From: Micromonospora_G sp044901685
GTDB lineage: Bacteria > Actinomycetota > Actinomycetes > Mycobacteriales > Micromonosporaceae
Direction of reading: 5' to 3'
DNA length: 64,000 nucleotides
Assembly (NCBI RefSeq): GCF_044901685.1
Contig: NZ_JBJDPS010000002.1
Coordinates: 992,001 to 1,056,000 of the forward strand
The notes beneath the pieces are model-generated. The model did not search any database and was not told the origin of the DNA. It saw only the letters and a program-made list of their open reading frames with translations. How positions within the stretch are numbered: position 1 is the first letter of the stretch; the number at the start of each line of letters is the position of its first letter. The position numbers were made by a program, and so were the translations under genes. This document shows, in pieces, positions 1 through 8,799 of the stretch.

Positions 1-806
1 GCTGGCTCGCCGACGAGGGGTGCCACGGGGTCACCCCGTGCGGGTCGCTGGGGGAGTACCAGAACCTCAGCGACGACGAGCGCGCCGACGTGGTCCGGGC
101 GACGGTCGAGGCGGCGCCCGCCGGGTTCGCCGTGGTCCCGGGCGTCGGAGGGTACGGCAGCCGCCAGTCCCGCCGCTGGGCCGAGCACGCCGCGAAGGTC
201 GGCGCGCACGCCGTACTGGCGCTGCCGCCGAACACGTACGCGGCCCGGGACAGCGAGGTGGTGGCCCACTTCCGCGAGGTGGCCGCGGCCGGGCTGCCGG
301 TGGTGGCGTACAACAACCCGTTCGACACCAAGGTGGACCTCACCCCGGAACTGCTCGCCACGATCGCCGAGACCGACGGTGTGGTGGCGGTGAAGGAGTT
401 CAGCGGCGACGTACGCCGACTGCACCGGATCCTCGACCTGAGCCCGCACCTCGACGTGCTGGCCGGCGCCGACGACGTACTGCTGGAACTGGTGGTCTGC
501 GGGGCCAAGGGCTGGATCGCCGGCTTCCCGAACGCGCTGCCGAAGCTCTCGGTCCAGCTCTACGAACTCTCCCGGGCCCAGGACCTCGCCGCCGCGTTGC
601 CGCTGTACTCCGCCCTGCACCCGATCTTCGGTTGGGACAGCCGGCCGGTGTTCGTACAGGCGATCAAGCTCGGGATGGAACTCGCCGGCCGGTACGGCGG
701 CCCGTGCCGCCCGCCGCGCGGTCCCCTCTCGGCCGAGGTCGAGGCCCAGGTCCGCAAGGACATGGCCCGCGCGCTCGCGGTCGTCCCCGGTGGCCCCGAT
801 GCGTAG
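1..806 (+). CDS. DapA-family lyase/deaminase, 5' truncated by window edge
   Basis: This is the C-terminal part, about 267 residues, of a dihydrodipicolinate synthase-family TIM barrel; the start lies left of the window. The family motif GVTPCGSLGEY is at the left edge. The Schiff-base lysine is in VVAVKEFSG (codon at 393) and the tyrosine motif is VVAYNNP. Members form a lysine Schiff base with a 2-oxo acid. The next gene is a hydroxyproline epimerase, overlapping this stop by 8 bp, and a ketoglutarate semialdehyde dehydrogenase lies at 6517. The most likely role is therefore 1-pyrroline-4-hydroxy-2-carboxylate deaminase in hydroxyproline breakdown. That assignment rests on context; another 2-keto-3-deoxy-type lyase is possible. 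Confidence 0.8.
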   Translation, partial: WLADEGCHGVTPCGSLGEYQNLSDDERADVVRATVEAAPAGFAVVPGVGGYGSRQSRRWAEHAAKVGAHAVLALPPNTYAARDSEVVAHFREVAAAGLPVVAYNNPFDTKVDLTPELLATIAETDGVVAVKEFSGDVRRLHRILDLSPHLDVLAGADDVLLELVVCGAKGWIAGFPNALPKLSVQLYELSRAQDLAAALPLYSALHPIFGWDSRPVFVQAIKLGMELAGRYGGPCRPPRGPLSAEVEAQVRKDMARALAVVPGGPDA

Positions 807-1803
807 CCGGATGGTCCTGCACGCGGTCGACTCGCACACCGAGGGGATGCCGACCCGGGTCATCACCGGCGGCGTCGGGGTGCTGCCGGGCGAGACCATG
901 TTCGAGCGCAAGCGCCTGTTCGAGCGGGACCGGGACGGTCTGCGCCGGCTGCTGATGTTCGAGCCGCGCGGCCACTCGGCGATGTCGGGTGCGATCCTGC
1001 AACCGCCGACCCGGCCGGACGCCGACTTCGGGGTCCTGTTCATCGAGGTCTCCGGCCTGCTGCCGATGTGCGGTCACGGCACCATCGGGGTGGCCACGGT
1101 GCTGGTCGAAACCGGCATGGTGCCGGTGGTGGAGCCGGTGACCACGGTTCGGCTGGACACCCCGGCCGGGCTGGTCACCGTCGACGTGGCGGTACGCGAC
1201 GGCCGCGCCACCGGGGTCACCGTCCAGAACGTGCCGTCGTTCGTGCTCGCCACCGACCAGGTGGTCAAGGTGGGCGGCGACATCGGCGACGTACGTTACG
1301 ACATGGCGTACGGCGGTAACTTCTACGCCATCGTGGAGGCCGAGTCGCTCGGCCTGGCGGTCGAGCCGGCGACCGTACCGGAGCTGATCCGGCAGGGCCT
1401 GAAAATCATGGCGGCGATCGGCGAGCAGGCGCCGCCGGTGCACCCGACCAACCCGGGGATCGACGACTGCCGACACGTACAGATCGTCCAGCCCGGCCGG
1501 GACGGCGCCGACGCGCGCAACGCGGTGGTGATCCACCCCGGTTGGGTGGACCGCTCCCCGTGCGGTACGGGCACCTCCGCCCGGATGGCCCAGCGGTACG
1601 CCCGTGGTCAACTCGCCCTGGACACCGACTTCGTCAACGAGTCCCCGGTCGGCACCCGCTTCACCGGCCGCCTGGTCGGTACCACCACCGTCGGCGACCT
1701 GCCCGCCGTCCTCCCCACCGTCACCGGCCGAGCCTGGATCACCGCCACCGCCCAGTACCTGCTCGACCCCGAGGACCCCTTCCCCGAAGGCTTCCTCATC
1801 TGA
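799..1803 (+). CDS. 4-hydroxyproline 2-epimerase (proline racemase family)
   Basis: A 334-residue proline racemase-family enzyme that interconverts trans-4-hydroxy-L-proline and cis-4-hydroxy-D-proline, the first step of bacterial hydroxyproline catabolism. Both catalytic cysteines are present: C91 in MCGHGTIG and C255 in RSPCGTGTSA. Having Cys at both sites points to an epimerase or racemase, not a trans-3-hydroxyproline dehydratase (Cys/Thr). The N-terminal VDSHTEGMPTR is typical of the hydroxyproline branch. ATG 799 overlaps the upstream stop (804-806), suggesting translational coupling; an in-frame GTG at 790 and ATG at 811 are alternatives. A palindromic terminator-like repeat follows 28 bp after the stop. 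Confidence 0.87.
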   Translation: MRSRMVLHAVDSHTEGMPTRVITGGVGVLPGETMFERKRLFERDRDGLRRLLMFEPRGHSAMSGAILQPPTRPDADFGVLFIEVSGLLPMCGHGTIGVATVLVETGMVPVVEPVTTVRLDTPAGLVTVDVAVRDGRATGVTVQNVPSFVLATDQVVKVGGDIGDVRYDMAYGGNFYAIVEAESLGLAVEPATVPELIRQGLKIMAAIGEQAPPVHPTNPGIDDCRHVQIVQPGRDGADARNAVVIHPGWVDRSPCGTGTSARMAQRYARGQLALDTDFVNESPVGTRFTGRLVGTTTVGDLPAVLPTVTGRAWITATAQYLLDPEDPFPEGFLI

Positions 1804-1831
1804 ACCGCGCTGCTGAAGCGCAAGCTGAAGT

Positions 1832-1884
1832 GCAAGGAAGGGCCCCTTATTAACGCATAGCGTTAATAAGGGGCCCTTCCTTGC
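1832..1884. terminator. Palindromic repeat, copy A (bidirectional terminator-like)
   Basis: A perfect inverted repeat with 24-bp arms (1832-1855 and 1861-1884) and a 5-bp loop. The outer arm carries the core AAGGAAGGGCCCC and the inner part TTATTAACG. It lies between the convergent epimerase and Nudix genes, so it probably terminates both. Near-identical copies are at 23667-23723 and 36794-36847, with a diverged copy at 9248-9306. Confidence 0.85.
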
Positions 1885-1935
1885 GCTTGTGGGGTGAGTG
1901 GGCGCCGGACCTTCCGCCCCGTGGTGTCTGGTTGC

Positions 1936-2412
1936 CTAGACGGTGTGGGTCAGGGCTCCGAAGCGTTCCGCCCACCGGGCGCCGGCCACGACAAGCGTCG
2001 GCAACTCCTGGGGCACGTTCAGGTCGGCGACCGAGCCGATGGCCACCCACTCCGCGCCGGCCACCTCTTCCACCTGAGCAGTCAGTGCCGCAGTCCGAGC
2101 GCGACACACATAGACGAAGTCGATGTGCCGGTGCTTTCCGTCCCGCGAGTCTGCGACGTCCATCTCGATGATCGCGAACGGAGCAACGATGCTCCGTACC
2201 GCCGGATGCTCGAACGAGGGCTTGCCGACGAGTTCGACTTCAACGCCGGTCTCCTCCCGAGCCTCCCGGACGGCCGCCTCCGCCGGGTCCTCGTTCGGGT
2301 CGACGTGCCCACCCGGGTACAGCCACAGCCCGGACTTCCGGTGATGGACGAGGAGCACCCGATCTCTGCCGTCGAGGACGATGGCGGATGCGGTGTTGTG
2401 TCGAACGGTCAT
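1936..2412 (-). CDS. Nudix hydrolase
   Basis: A 158-residue Nudix protein. The Nudix box (residues about 35-57) is complete: GHVDPNE, seven residues, then REAREETGV, matching Gx5Ex7REUxEExGU, so the metal-binding glutamates are present. Such enzymes hydrolyse nucleoside diphosphates linked to another moiety; the substrate cannot be told from sequence. The start MTVRHNT was chosen because ATG 2412 lies one base after the stop of the upstream reading frame (TGA-C-ATG), implying translational coupling to the aminotransferase-like remnant. The upstream in-frame extension looks like non-coding read-through. Confidence 0.85.
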   Translation of the reverse strand: MTVRHNTASAIVLDGRDRVLLVHHRKSGLWLYPGGHVDPNEDPAEAAVREAREETGVEVELVGKPSFEHPAVRSIVAPFAIIEMDVADSRDGKHRHIDFVYVCRARTAALTAQVEEVAGAEWVAIGSVADLNVPQELPTLVVAGARWAERFGALTHTV

Positions 2413-2413
2413 G

Positions 2414-2926
2414 TCAGGTTTCCCTTCGTGCGATAGCGGCCGTCCGCCGAGCCACCCACTCGATCGTCTCCGACGCCGTGCCGGGGTGGCACGGAAGTTG
2501 CAGGGTCGTCGCCGCGAGCACTTCGGCATTCGGGCAGTCCGTAGCATATGCGCGGAAAAGCGGCTGCCTGTGGAGGGGACGGTAGCCGTACCGGACCGAG
2601 TCCGGGGGAAGGCCGGAGGCGGCGAGTTCCGCCGCGATCACTGCTGGGCAGGTCGAGCCCGTCGCGTACGTGGTCGGCGGGCGAACAAGGCGAGCAGTGT
2701 CAGCGCGAAGGCCGGGCTGGCGGTCACCCGATGACAGTGCCGAGTTCGGCGTCGCCACGCTTCGTCGTACCCCCCACATGTCCGTGCGGCGACGGGCGGC
2801 GGCTTCTGCGATGACCTGGTCTGCCGCGACGCGGGCTATCGCGGTCCGGACGGCGAACCGAAGCTCCAGAACGGCGGCCTGGTGGTGATCTTCATAGCGG
2901 TACGCCGATTGCCATGATCGAGACAT
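2414..2926 (-). pseudogene. Remnant of a DegT/DnrJ/StrS-type aminotransferase, C-terminal part
   Basis: The last 90 or so residues of this frame (about 2414-2698) resemble the C-terminus of DegT/DnrJ/EryC1/StrS sugar aminotransferases: a YGYRPLHRQPLF block, then DCPNAEVLA and LQLPCHPG. The PLP-lysine and cofactor domain are absent in all frames upstream. The preceding 60-70 residues, from an ATG at 2926 (MSRSWQSAYRYED), are not recognised. The stop abuts the Nudix start, so an ancestral aminotransferase-Nudix operon probably decayed here. It could also be a short unrelated gene that keeps only this motif. Confidence 0.4.
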
Positions 2927-3138
2927 CGACGTAGTCGAACATAATGTCGTGTCGATGGGGATGCGGAGGCATCCATGCTCCTTCAGGTGTCGGAAGCCGC
3001 TGGTTGACCTGCCGACATCTGCACGGTGACCGGGAAGTGGCGGGGCTTCTACATTCGGTGCGCGGCGCGGACCCCTCGGGGGCGCCCCGGCCACCTCGGC
3101 GCCTCCCGCGTCGAATCCCCGCGACGAAGGGCCACTAG

Positions 3139-5184
3139 ATGCACCTTCAGTTCACAAGACGAACGGCACGGCGGTCCATACTGGTCGCCGCGGTCGCGTC
3201 GGCGCTGGTTGTCTCGGTGTCGACCGGCCCGGTCTCGGCCGCCCCCGCCAACTCCCAGGGTGGGACCGGCCCGTTCCAGGTGCTCGACCCCCAGCACTGG
3301 CAGAACCCGGACACGATGACCTGGGACGACTACAAGCCGGTCCCGAACAAGGACTGGGCCGACCCGACCGTGCGCGGCTCGGTCCGGAACTTCAAGATCG
3401 CCCTGGTCACGCTCGACTACGTCGACCAGCCGTTTGTGGTGACCCAGCGGGCGCGCTCGACGGTCTTCGGCAACCCCCAGGCGACCGCGCAGAACATCCC
3501 GCGCGCCCAGGTGCCGCAGTTCTACCAGGATTTCCTCAACAAGCCGAACGACCTGAACAAGGGCCACACCCTGCACGAGTACTGGATGCAGGACTCCAAC
3601 GGCCGGTACGGCGTCGACCTGACCGGGTTCGGCCCGTACGAGATGCCGGCGAAGTCCTACCAGTACGGCATCACCAACGATATGAACCCGGGCATGTGCC
3701 CCGGTGGCGAGACCTGCAACCGGAACATCCGTACCGATGGTCTGGGCGCCTGGCGCGCGGCCGTCGGTGACGAGGTCGCGAACTCGTTCGAGCTGGTCTT
3801 CATCCTCGGCGCGGGTCAGGACGAGTCGTCGACCTGGCAGGAATTCGGCCAGATGATGTTCCAGAACAAGGAGGACGTGCCGGACGCGTGGGGCCCGCCG
3901 GACCCGGCGATGCCGAACTACGCGCGTACCCGGTACGTCGAGTGGACCTCCTGGAAGTCGGCCGCGACCATCTGGCCGAACGCCGGTGGCGGCTCCTCCA
4001 CCCAGGCGGAGAGCTCGGGCATGGGCGTGTACGCCCACGAGCTGACCCACCTGCTCAGCATCGGGGACAACTACAACAACCCGTACGGCACCCCGTTGCG
4101 TCGCGCGTACACCGGCATCTGGAGCATGATGTCGCGTGGGTCGTTCAACGGCCCGGGCGGTCCGCACACCCGCTGGCAGATCCCGCCGGTCAACGGCGGT
4201 TCGATGGGCTCCCTGCACACCGTGCGGGACAAGCTGAAGATCGGTCTGCTCGGCGAGGAGCACGTGGTACGGCTCTCGCGTGAGGCGCTCGCCTCGTCCG
4301 GCCTGGTGGTCGCCGAGATCAAGGCCCGTGCGGTCGACGCCGGCCCGAAGGGCGTGACCGGCATCAACATCGCGCTGAACAAGGACCTCCAGCCGACCTG
4401 CAACACCACCACCGACCCGCTCTGCGACGGTGGCAACTTCAACAACTACACGGTCGAGGTCGTCGACCGGATGGGCGCGGACTCGTTCACCCCGGACAGC
4501 GGCGTGCTGGTCAGCAAGACCAAGAACGCGGACAGCGCGCCGTTCCAGTGGGTCGTGGACGCCAACCCGCAGGACATCGACATGATCGACTTCTACCAGC
4601 CGAACGGCACCCCGCAAAAGATCACCATGGGTGACTACCGGCAGCTCTCGGACGCGCTGTTCCACGCCGGCACCAACTCCGGCAGTGAGTATGAGTACGT
4701 CGACGCACCGAACCGCCTGCGCTTCTACGTTCTCGACGTGAAGCGCGACGCGCAGGGCATCCTGTCGTACACGGTCGCCGTGCAGTCGCTCGACGGCAAC
4801 GGCGGGCCCAGCGCCCGTGGCGTCGCGCTCGGCAAGGGCGAGGTGACCGGTGGCAGCACGCCTACCAGGAAGGGCGTGACCTGCTCGTTCGACCTGACCA
4901 ACACCGGGACCTACTCGGCCGGTGGTCAGCAGCACCCGGAGGACGTCACGGCGTACCTCAAGTCCGATGTCTACCGGCTCTCCACCGAGGTCGCCGGTAA
5001 GGGGTGGCGGTCGGATCTGCCGAACGCACTCGCTACCGCCCAGTTCGGCAAGTCCACCAAGGTCAAGGTCTCGGTCGGTGCCGCCAGCGACGCCGCCGCG
5101 ACCGGATTCGTGAAGCTCACCGCGACGTCGGTCAGCGACCCGAGCAAGACCGTCACCAAGCAGTGCCGGGTCGAGAAGTCCTGA
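3139..5184 (+). CDS. Secreted M6-like metalloprotease
   Basis: A 681-residue exported protein. It has an N-terminal signal peptide (two arginines, a hydrophobic stretch, then an Ala-rich cleavage region about residues 30-34). The zinc motif HELTH is at 300-304, followed by LLSIGD, so D310 is a possible third ligand. The long pre-catalytic region and HExxH placement resemble immune inhibitor A/M6 peptidases. The last 130 or so residues look like a beta-rich accessory domain. ATG 3139 gives an intact signal peptide. It is followed by two lipoprotein genes on the same strand and may share their transcript. It is probably an extracellular protease; target unknown. Confidence 0.78.
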   Translation: MHLQFTRRTARRSILVAAVASALVVSVSTGPVSAAPANSQGGTGPFQVLDPQHWQNPDTMTWDDYKPVPNKDWADPTVRGSVRNFKIALVTLDYVDQPFVVTQRARSTVFGNPQATAQNIPRAQVPQFYQDFLNKPNDLNKGHTLHEYWMQDSNGRYGVDLTGFGPYEMPAKSYQYGITNDMNPGMCPGGETCNRNIRTDGLGAWRAAVGDEVANSFELVFILGAGQDESSTWQEFGQMMFQNKEDVPDAWGPPDPAMPNYARTRYVEWTSWKSAATIWPNAGGGSSTQAESSGMGVYAHELTHLLSIGDNYNNPYGTPLRRAYTGIWSMMSRGSFNGPGGPHTRWQIPPVNGGSMGSLHTVRDKLKIGLLGEEHVVRLSREALASSGLVVAEIKARAVDAGPKGVTGINIALNKDLQPTCNTTTDPLCDGGNFNNYTVEVVDRMGADSFTPDSGVLVSKTKNADSAPFQWVVDANPQDIDMIDFYQPNGTPQKITMGDYRQLSDALFHAGTNSGSEYEYVDAPNRLRFYVLDVKRDAQGILSYTVAVQSLDGNGGPSARGVALGKGEVTGGSTPTRKGVTCSFDLTNTGTYSAGGQQHPEDVTAYLKSDVYRLSTEVAGKGWRSDLPNALATAQFGKSTKVKVSVGAASDAAATGFVKLTATSVSDPSKTVTKQCRVEKS

Positions 5185-5312
5185 CCGATCGTCAAGACTG
5201 ATCACCGGAACTGACCACCGGACAGGTCGTCGGGTCGGGCCGCCGATCCCGACCCGACGATCTCCCGTCCGGGCAACCCCCGCCCGCCGGGGCCGAACCA
5301 CGAGGAGTGGCG

Positions 5313-5774
5313 ATGCGGCGACCGACCAACGGGTACGCCCGGCCGGCGGCGCTGGCGCCGTTGCTGCTCGGCTCCCTCCTGGCCGGGCTGACGCTCACCG
5401 GTTGCACGGACGAGCCCGAGGCGACCTCGGAGCTGACCGTGCGGGTCCTGGTGCGTGACATCAACATCCGCGAGGAGGGTGTCGACTGCGCCGGCACCGG
5501 GCCCTACCTGTTCATCCACAACCGGGCGCCGTACCGGATCCTCGACGGCGACGGCGAGACACTGGCCGACGGCAAGCTGCCGCCGGGCACCTCGGTCCGC
5601 ACCTTCCAGGAGGACCTCGAAGTGGCGCGTATCCCCACCTACTGCGAGTTCGCGATCCCGGTCTCGGTGCCCGAGCGGGACCGCTACCGGCTGGTGGTCG
5701 ACGATCGCAGCCCGATCGACCTCACCGCCAACAACGACGAGGGACCGGCGCTGGTCGCCGTGGTTCCGTCGTGA
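5313..5774 (+). CDS. Putative lipoprotein, unknown function
   Basis: A 153-residue predicted lipoprotein: arginine-bearing N-terminus, hydrophobic segment and lipobox LTGC with C31 as the lipidated cysteine. The mature part is small, acidic and probably beta-rich, with two further cysteines (VDCAG and TYCEF) that could form a disulfide. ATG 5313 follows a GAGGAG ribosome site by 6-7 bases; an in-frame GTG at 5307 is less likely. The stop overlaps the next start (GTGA), so it is translated with the thioredoxin-like lipoprotein downstream, which could act on its cysteines. No family was recognised. Confidence 0.75.
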   Translation: MRRPTNGYARPAALAPLLLGSLLAGLTLTGCTDEPEATSELTVRVLVRDINIREEGVDCAGTGPYLFIHNRAPYRILDGDGETLADGKLPPGTSVRTFQEDLEVARIPTYCEFAIPVSVPERDRYRLVVDDRSPIDLTANNDEGPALVAVVPS

Positions 5775-6367
5775 GGGGACGTCTCCGTCTCGTCGTGTCG
5801 CTGCTCGCGGCGACCCTGGCGCTCGGTGCCTGTTCCGGCCCGGCCGACGAACCGGACGCCGGTTCGACATCCGCCCCCGCCGCCGGTGGCGCCGCCAACC
5901 TGCCCGGCCCGGTGCCCGCCGGACTCGCGCTGCGACCGGCGCCGTCCGGGTCGCCGGGCGCACCCGCCTTCACCGGTACGCTCACCGACGGCACCCCGCT
6001 GACCGCCGCCAGTATCTGGGCCGACCGTCCGGTGGTGCTGCTCTTCTTCAGCTCCTGGTGCACCACCTGCGCCCAACGCCAGGACGCGCTCAGCGAACTG
6101 GCCCGCAGCTACCGGGACCGGGTGGTCTTCGTCGGCGTGGCCAGCGAGGACGAGCCCGCCGAGTTGGAGACGTACCTGCGCGGGCACCGGGTCGAGTTCC
6201 CGGTGGTCTTCGACCGGGACCAGACCATCTGGCAGTCGTACGCGGTCCGGGAACCACCCGCCGTCGCCATCGTGGCCAAGGGCGGCGCCCTGCTACGCGG
6301 CTGGCCGGGCGGGATCGACGCGCCGACGCTCGACGCCAGGCTGCGCGAGCTGGTCATCGCCGAATGA
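5771..6367 (+). CDS. TlpA/ResA-type thioredoxin-fold lipoprotein
   Basis: A 198-residue membrane-anchored thioredoxin-fold protein. The lipobox is LGAC (C21), followed by a Ser/Pro/Ala-rich linker (to about residue 65). The thioredoxin-like domain has the redox motif SSWCTTC (C97, C100) and a cis-proline region at REPPAVAIV. Such proteins reduce or isomerise disulfides or support cytochrome c maturation outside the cell; here it may serve the preceding disulfide-candidate lipoprotein. GTG 5771 overlaps the upstream TGA. A 30-bp tandem repeat begins exactly at its stop codon. Confidence 0.82.
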   Translation: MRGRLRLVVSLLAATLALGACSGPADEPDAGSTSAPAAGGAANLPGPVPAGLALRPAPSGSPGAPAFTGTLTDGTPLTAASIWADRPVVLLFFSSWCTTCAQRQDALSELARSYRDRVVFVGVASEDEPAELETYLRGHRVEFPVVFDRDQTIWQSYAVREPPAVAIVAKGGALLRGWPGGIDAPTLDARLRELVIAE

Positions 6368-6473
6368 CCCGGCACACCAATGGTTGTCGCCGGCTGACCC
6401 GGCACGCCAATGGTTGTCGCCGGCTGACCCGGGACGTCGCTGGTTGTCGCCGGCTGACCCGGCACGTTGCGCG
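6365..6473 (+). repeat. 30-bp tandem direct repeat, about 3.6 copies
   Basis: Units start at 6365, 6395, 6425 and 6455 (the last partial). Each contains TGACCCGGCAC and TGGTTGTCGCCGGC with a few substitutions. The first unit begins with the TGA stop codon of the thioredoxin-like gene. Across each junction GCCGG-CTGAC-CCGGC can form a short hairpin, so the array would make a row of small stem-loops 3' of the gene. There are no unique spacers, so this is not a CRISPR array. Confidence 0.9.
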
Positions 6474-6516
6474 CCGGGCAAATCAATAGCACGCAGGAGC
6501 AGGGAGAGGGATCGCG

Positions 6517-8064
6517 GTGGAGTCGACCGGTTTCGACCAGGGTATGGATCCGCAGACCGGTGAGCCGGTCGGCCCGGCGGTGGCACACACCCCGGGCGAG
6601 CGGGTGGACCGGATCGGGTGGGCCGCCGCCACGGCCGCGGCCGAACTGGCCGCGCTCTCCCTGTCCGAGCGGGCCGGGCTGCTGCGCGGGATCGCCGACG
6701 CGCTCGACCGGTCCCGGGACGAACTGGTCGCACTCGCCGACGCCGAGTCCGGGCTCGGACCGGCCCGGCTCGGCGGTGAGCTGACCCGGACCCGGGTCCA
6801 ACTGGAGTTCTTCGCCGACGCGGTCGAGGAGGGATCGCTGCTGGAGGCCGTGGTCGACCCGGCCGATCCGGCCGCGCTGCCGGCTCCCCGGCCGGACCTG
6901 CGCCGGATGCTGGTGCCGATCGGCCCGGTGGCGGTCTTCGCGGCCAGCAACTTCCCGTTCGCGTTCTCGGTCGCCGGGGGCGACACGGCCAGCGCGCTTG
7001 CCGCCGGCTGCCCGGTGGTGGTCAAGGCCCACCCCGGTCACCCGCGACTTTCCGTACGGACCGGCGAGATCGTGAGCGCGGCGCTCACCGCCGCCGGAGC
7101 CCCCGACGGCTCGTTCGCCGTCGTGCACGGCACCGAGGCAGGGCGGGCGCTCGTCACTCACCCGGCGATCAGGGCGGTCGGCTTCACCGGATCGGAGGCC
7201 GGTGGACGGGCCCTGCTGGATTTGGCCAACGGTCGGCCCGACCCGATCCCGTTCTACGGCGAGCTGGGCTCGCTGAACCCGACCGTGGTGACCCCGGCCG
7301 CGATCGCCGCCCGGGGAGCCGAGATCGCCGCCGGCTTTGTCGCCTCGCTCACCATGGGCGCCGGTCAGTTCTGCACCAAACCCGGGCTCCTCTTCGTGCC
7401 CAGGGAACACGGCCTGACCCCGGCGTTGCTCGACGCGCTCCGGGCCACCCCGGTCGGGCCGCTGCTCAACGCACGGATCCGGGACGGCTACACCGAGATC
7501 TCCGACGCGCTGGCCGCCGTACCGGGCGTGCGGTCACTCACCCCCACCGGTCAGCCGCCACAGCCGGGCTACCGGGTGCCGGCCCGGCTGCTGGCGGTTG
7601 CCGTACCCGATTTGTTGGCCCGGCCGCAGGAGTTGCTGGCGGAATGCTTCGGCCCGGCGGCGCTGCTGGTGGAGTACGCCGACGAGACCGAGCTGCTCGC
7701 CGCGCTGGCGGTGCTGCCGGGCAGCCTGACCGCGACCGTGCACGCCGAACTGCCGGCCGACGACGAACTCGCCCGACGCCTGGTCACCCTCGCCGCCGCC
7801 GGTGCCGGACGGGTGATCTGGAACGGTTGGCCGACCGGGGTGGCGGTCACCTGGGCGATGCAGCACGGCGGTCCCTGGCCGGCGACGACCGGTTCCCTGC
7901 ACACCTCGGTCGGACAGACGGCCGCCCGCCGCTTCCTCCGGCCGGTCGCGTACCAGGGGCTGCCACAACATCTGCTCCCCCCGGCGCTGCGCGACGGAAA
8001 TCCACTGGGGATCGTCCGGCGTTACGACGGCGCGCTCGGCCGGGACGGGCTCGTGGCCGGCTGA
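6517..8064 (+). CDS. Alpha-ketoglutaric semialdehyde dehydrogenase (hydroxyproline type)
   Basis: A 515-residue aldehyde dehydrogenase of the ketoglutarate-semialdehyde group: oxidises 2,5-dioxopentanoate to 2-oxoglutarate with NAD(P)+, the last step of hydroxyproline degradation. Seen: the ASNFPFAFS substrate/cofactor motif, FTGSEAGG, general-base Glu in YGELGSLNP (E249) and nucleophile Cys in GAGQFCTKPG (C286). GTG 6517 follows a GGGAGAGG ribosome site; ATG 6544 is an alternative. It completes the pathway begun by the two genes at the left edge, although about 4.7 kb of other genes lie between. Confidence 0.87.
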   Translation: MESTGFDQGMDPQTGEPVGPAVAHTPGERVDRIGWAAATAAAELAALSLSERAGLLRGIADALDRSRDELVALADAESGLGPARLGGELTRTRVQLEFFADAVEEGSLLEAVVDPADPAALPAPRPDLRRMLVPIGPVAVFAASNFPFAFSVAGGDTASALAAGCPVVVKAHPGHPRLSVRTGEIVSAALTAAGAPDGSFAVVHGTEAGRALVTHPAIRAVGFTGSEAGGRALLDLANGRPDPIPFYGELGSLNPTVVTPAAIAARGAEIAAGFVASLTMGAGQFCTKPGLLFVPREHGLTPALLDALRATPVGPLLNARIRDGYTEISDALAAVPGVRSLTPTGQPPQPGYRVPARLLAVAVPDLLARPQELLAECFGPAALLVEYADETELLAALAVLPGSLTATVHAELPADDELARRLVTLAAAGAGRVIWNGWPTGVAVTWAMQHGGPWPATTGSLHTSVGQTAARRFLRPVAYQGLPQHLLPPALRDGNPLGIVRRYDGALGRDGLVAG

Positions 8065-8137
8065 CGGTGTTGCGTGGCTGAGTAGGGTGGTGTAGGGGCC
8101 GGCGGGACGTCCGGACCGGCCACACGGGGGAGGGGCC

Positions 8138-8770
8138 ATGACGGAGGATCACGGGCTGGTCGAGGTGACCACGCACGACGAGTTGGTGGAACTGCTCGGT
8201 GAGCCGCTGCGCCGGGTGGCCGAGAAGACCCGTACCCACCTGCACGAGCTCGACCGGCAGTGGCTGGCCGCGTCGCCGTTCCTGCTGATGGGGACCGCCG
8301 ATGCGGACGGCACCTGCGACGTCTCGCCCAAGGGCGACCCGGCCGGTTTCACCCTGGTCCTCGACGACCGCACGATCGTGATCCCGGACCGGCTGGGCAA
8401 CCGACGCGCCGACGGTTTCCACAACGTGCTCGACAACCCGCACGTGGGCCTGGTCTACCTGATCCCCGGCCGGGGTGACACCCTGCGGATCAACGGCCGG
8501 GCCCGGCTGGTCCGCGACGCCCCGTTCTTCCCCCGGCTGGCGGTCAAGGGCCGGGTGCCGACCCTGGCCCTGCTGGTGGAGATCGAGGAGGTCTTCTACC
8601 ACTGCTCCAAGGCGTTCCTCCGGTCCGACCTGTGGCGACCCGAGAGCTGGCAGCCGGAGGCCGTACCGTCCCGGGCCCAGATCGCCAAGACGCTCGAACA
8701 GCCGGAGGAAGCCCTCGCCGATCTGGAGCGCTACTACGGCCCGACGTACGCCGACAAGCTCTACGGCTGA
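8138..8770 (+). CDS. PPOX-type FMN-dependent flavoprotein
   Basis: A 210-residue pyridoxamine 5'-phosphate oxidase-fold protein resembling the MSMEG_1061 group. Recognisable blocks are the beta-barrel strand FLLMGTADADGTCDVSPKGD, the IPDRLGNRRADGFHNVLDNP region and a C-terminal helical part with HCSKAFLRSDLW. Members bind FMN or F420 and reduce or oxidise small molecules; the substrate is unknown. ATG 8138 follows GGGAGGGGCC closely. It is preceded by a short GC-rich hairpin (about 8097-8121) and appears monocistronic, converging on the glycosyltransferase gene. Confidence 0.8.
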   Translation: MTEDHGLVEVTTHDELVELLGEPLRRVAEKTRTHLHELDRQWLAASPFLLMGTADADGTCDVSPKGDPAGFTLVLDDRTIVIPDRLGNRRADGFHNVLDNPHVGLVYLIPGRGDTLRINGRARLVRDAPFFPRLAVKGRVPTLALLVEIEEVFYHCSKAFLRSDLWRPESWQPEAVPSRAQIAKTLEQPEEALADLERYYGPTYADKLYG

Positions 8771-8799
8771 GGCGTACCCGTGCCCTTCGGGCCGCCGGT

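Noticed and set aside
3049..5301. 750-residue open frame antisense to the M6-like protease
   Set aside because: Arg/Val/Gly-rich translation without domains, wholly opposite a gene with signal peptide and zinc motif; a GC-bias shadow.
6365..6473. Possible CRISPR-like array
   Set aside because: Units are directly adjacent with no spacers, and no cas gene is present.
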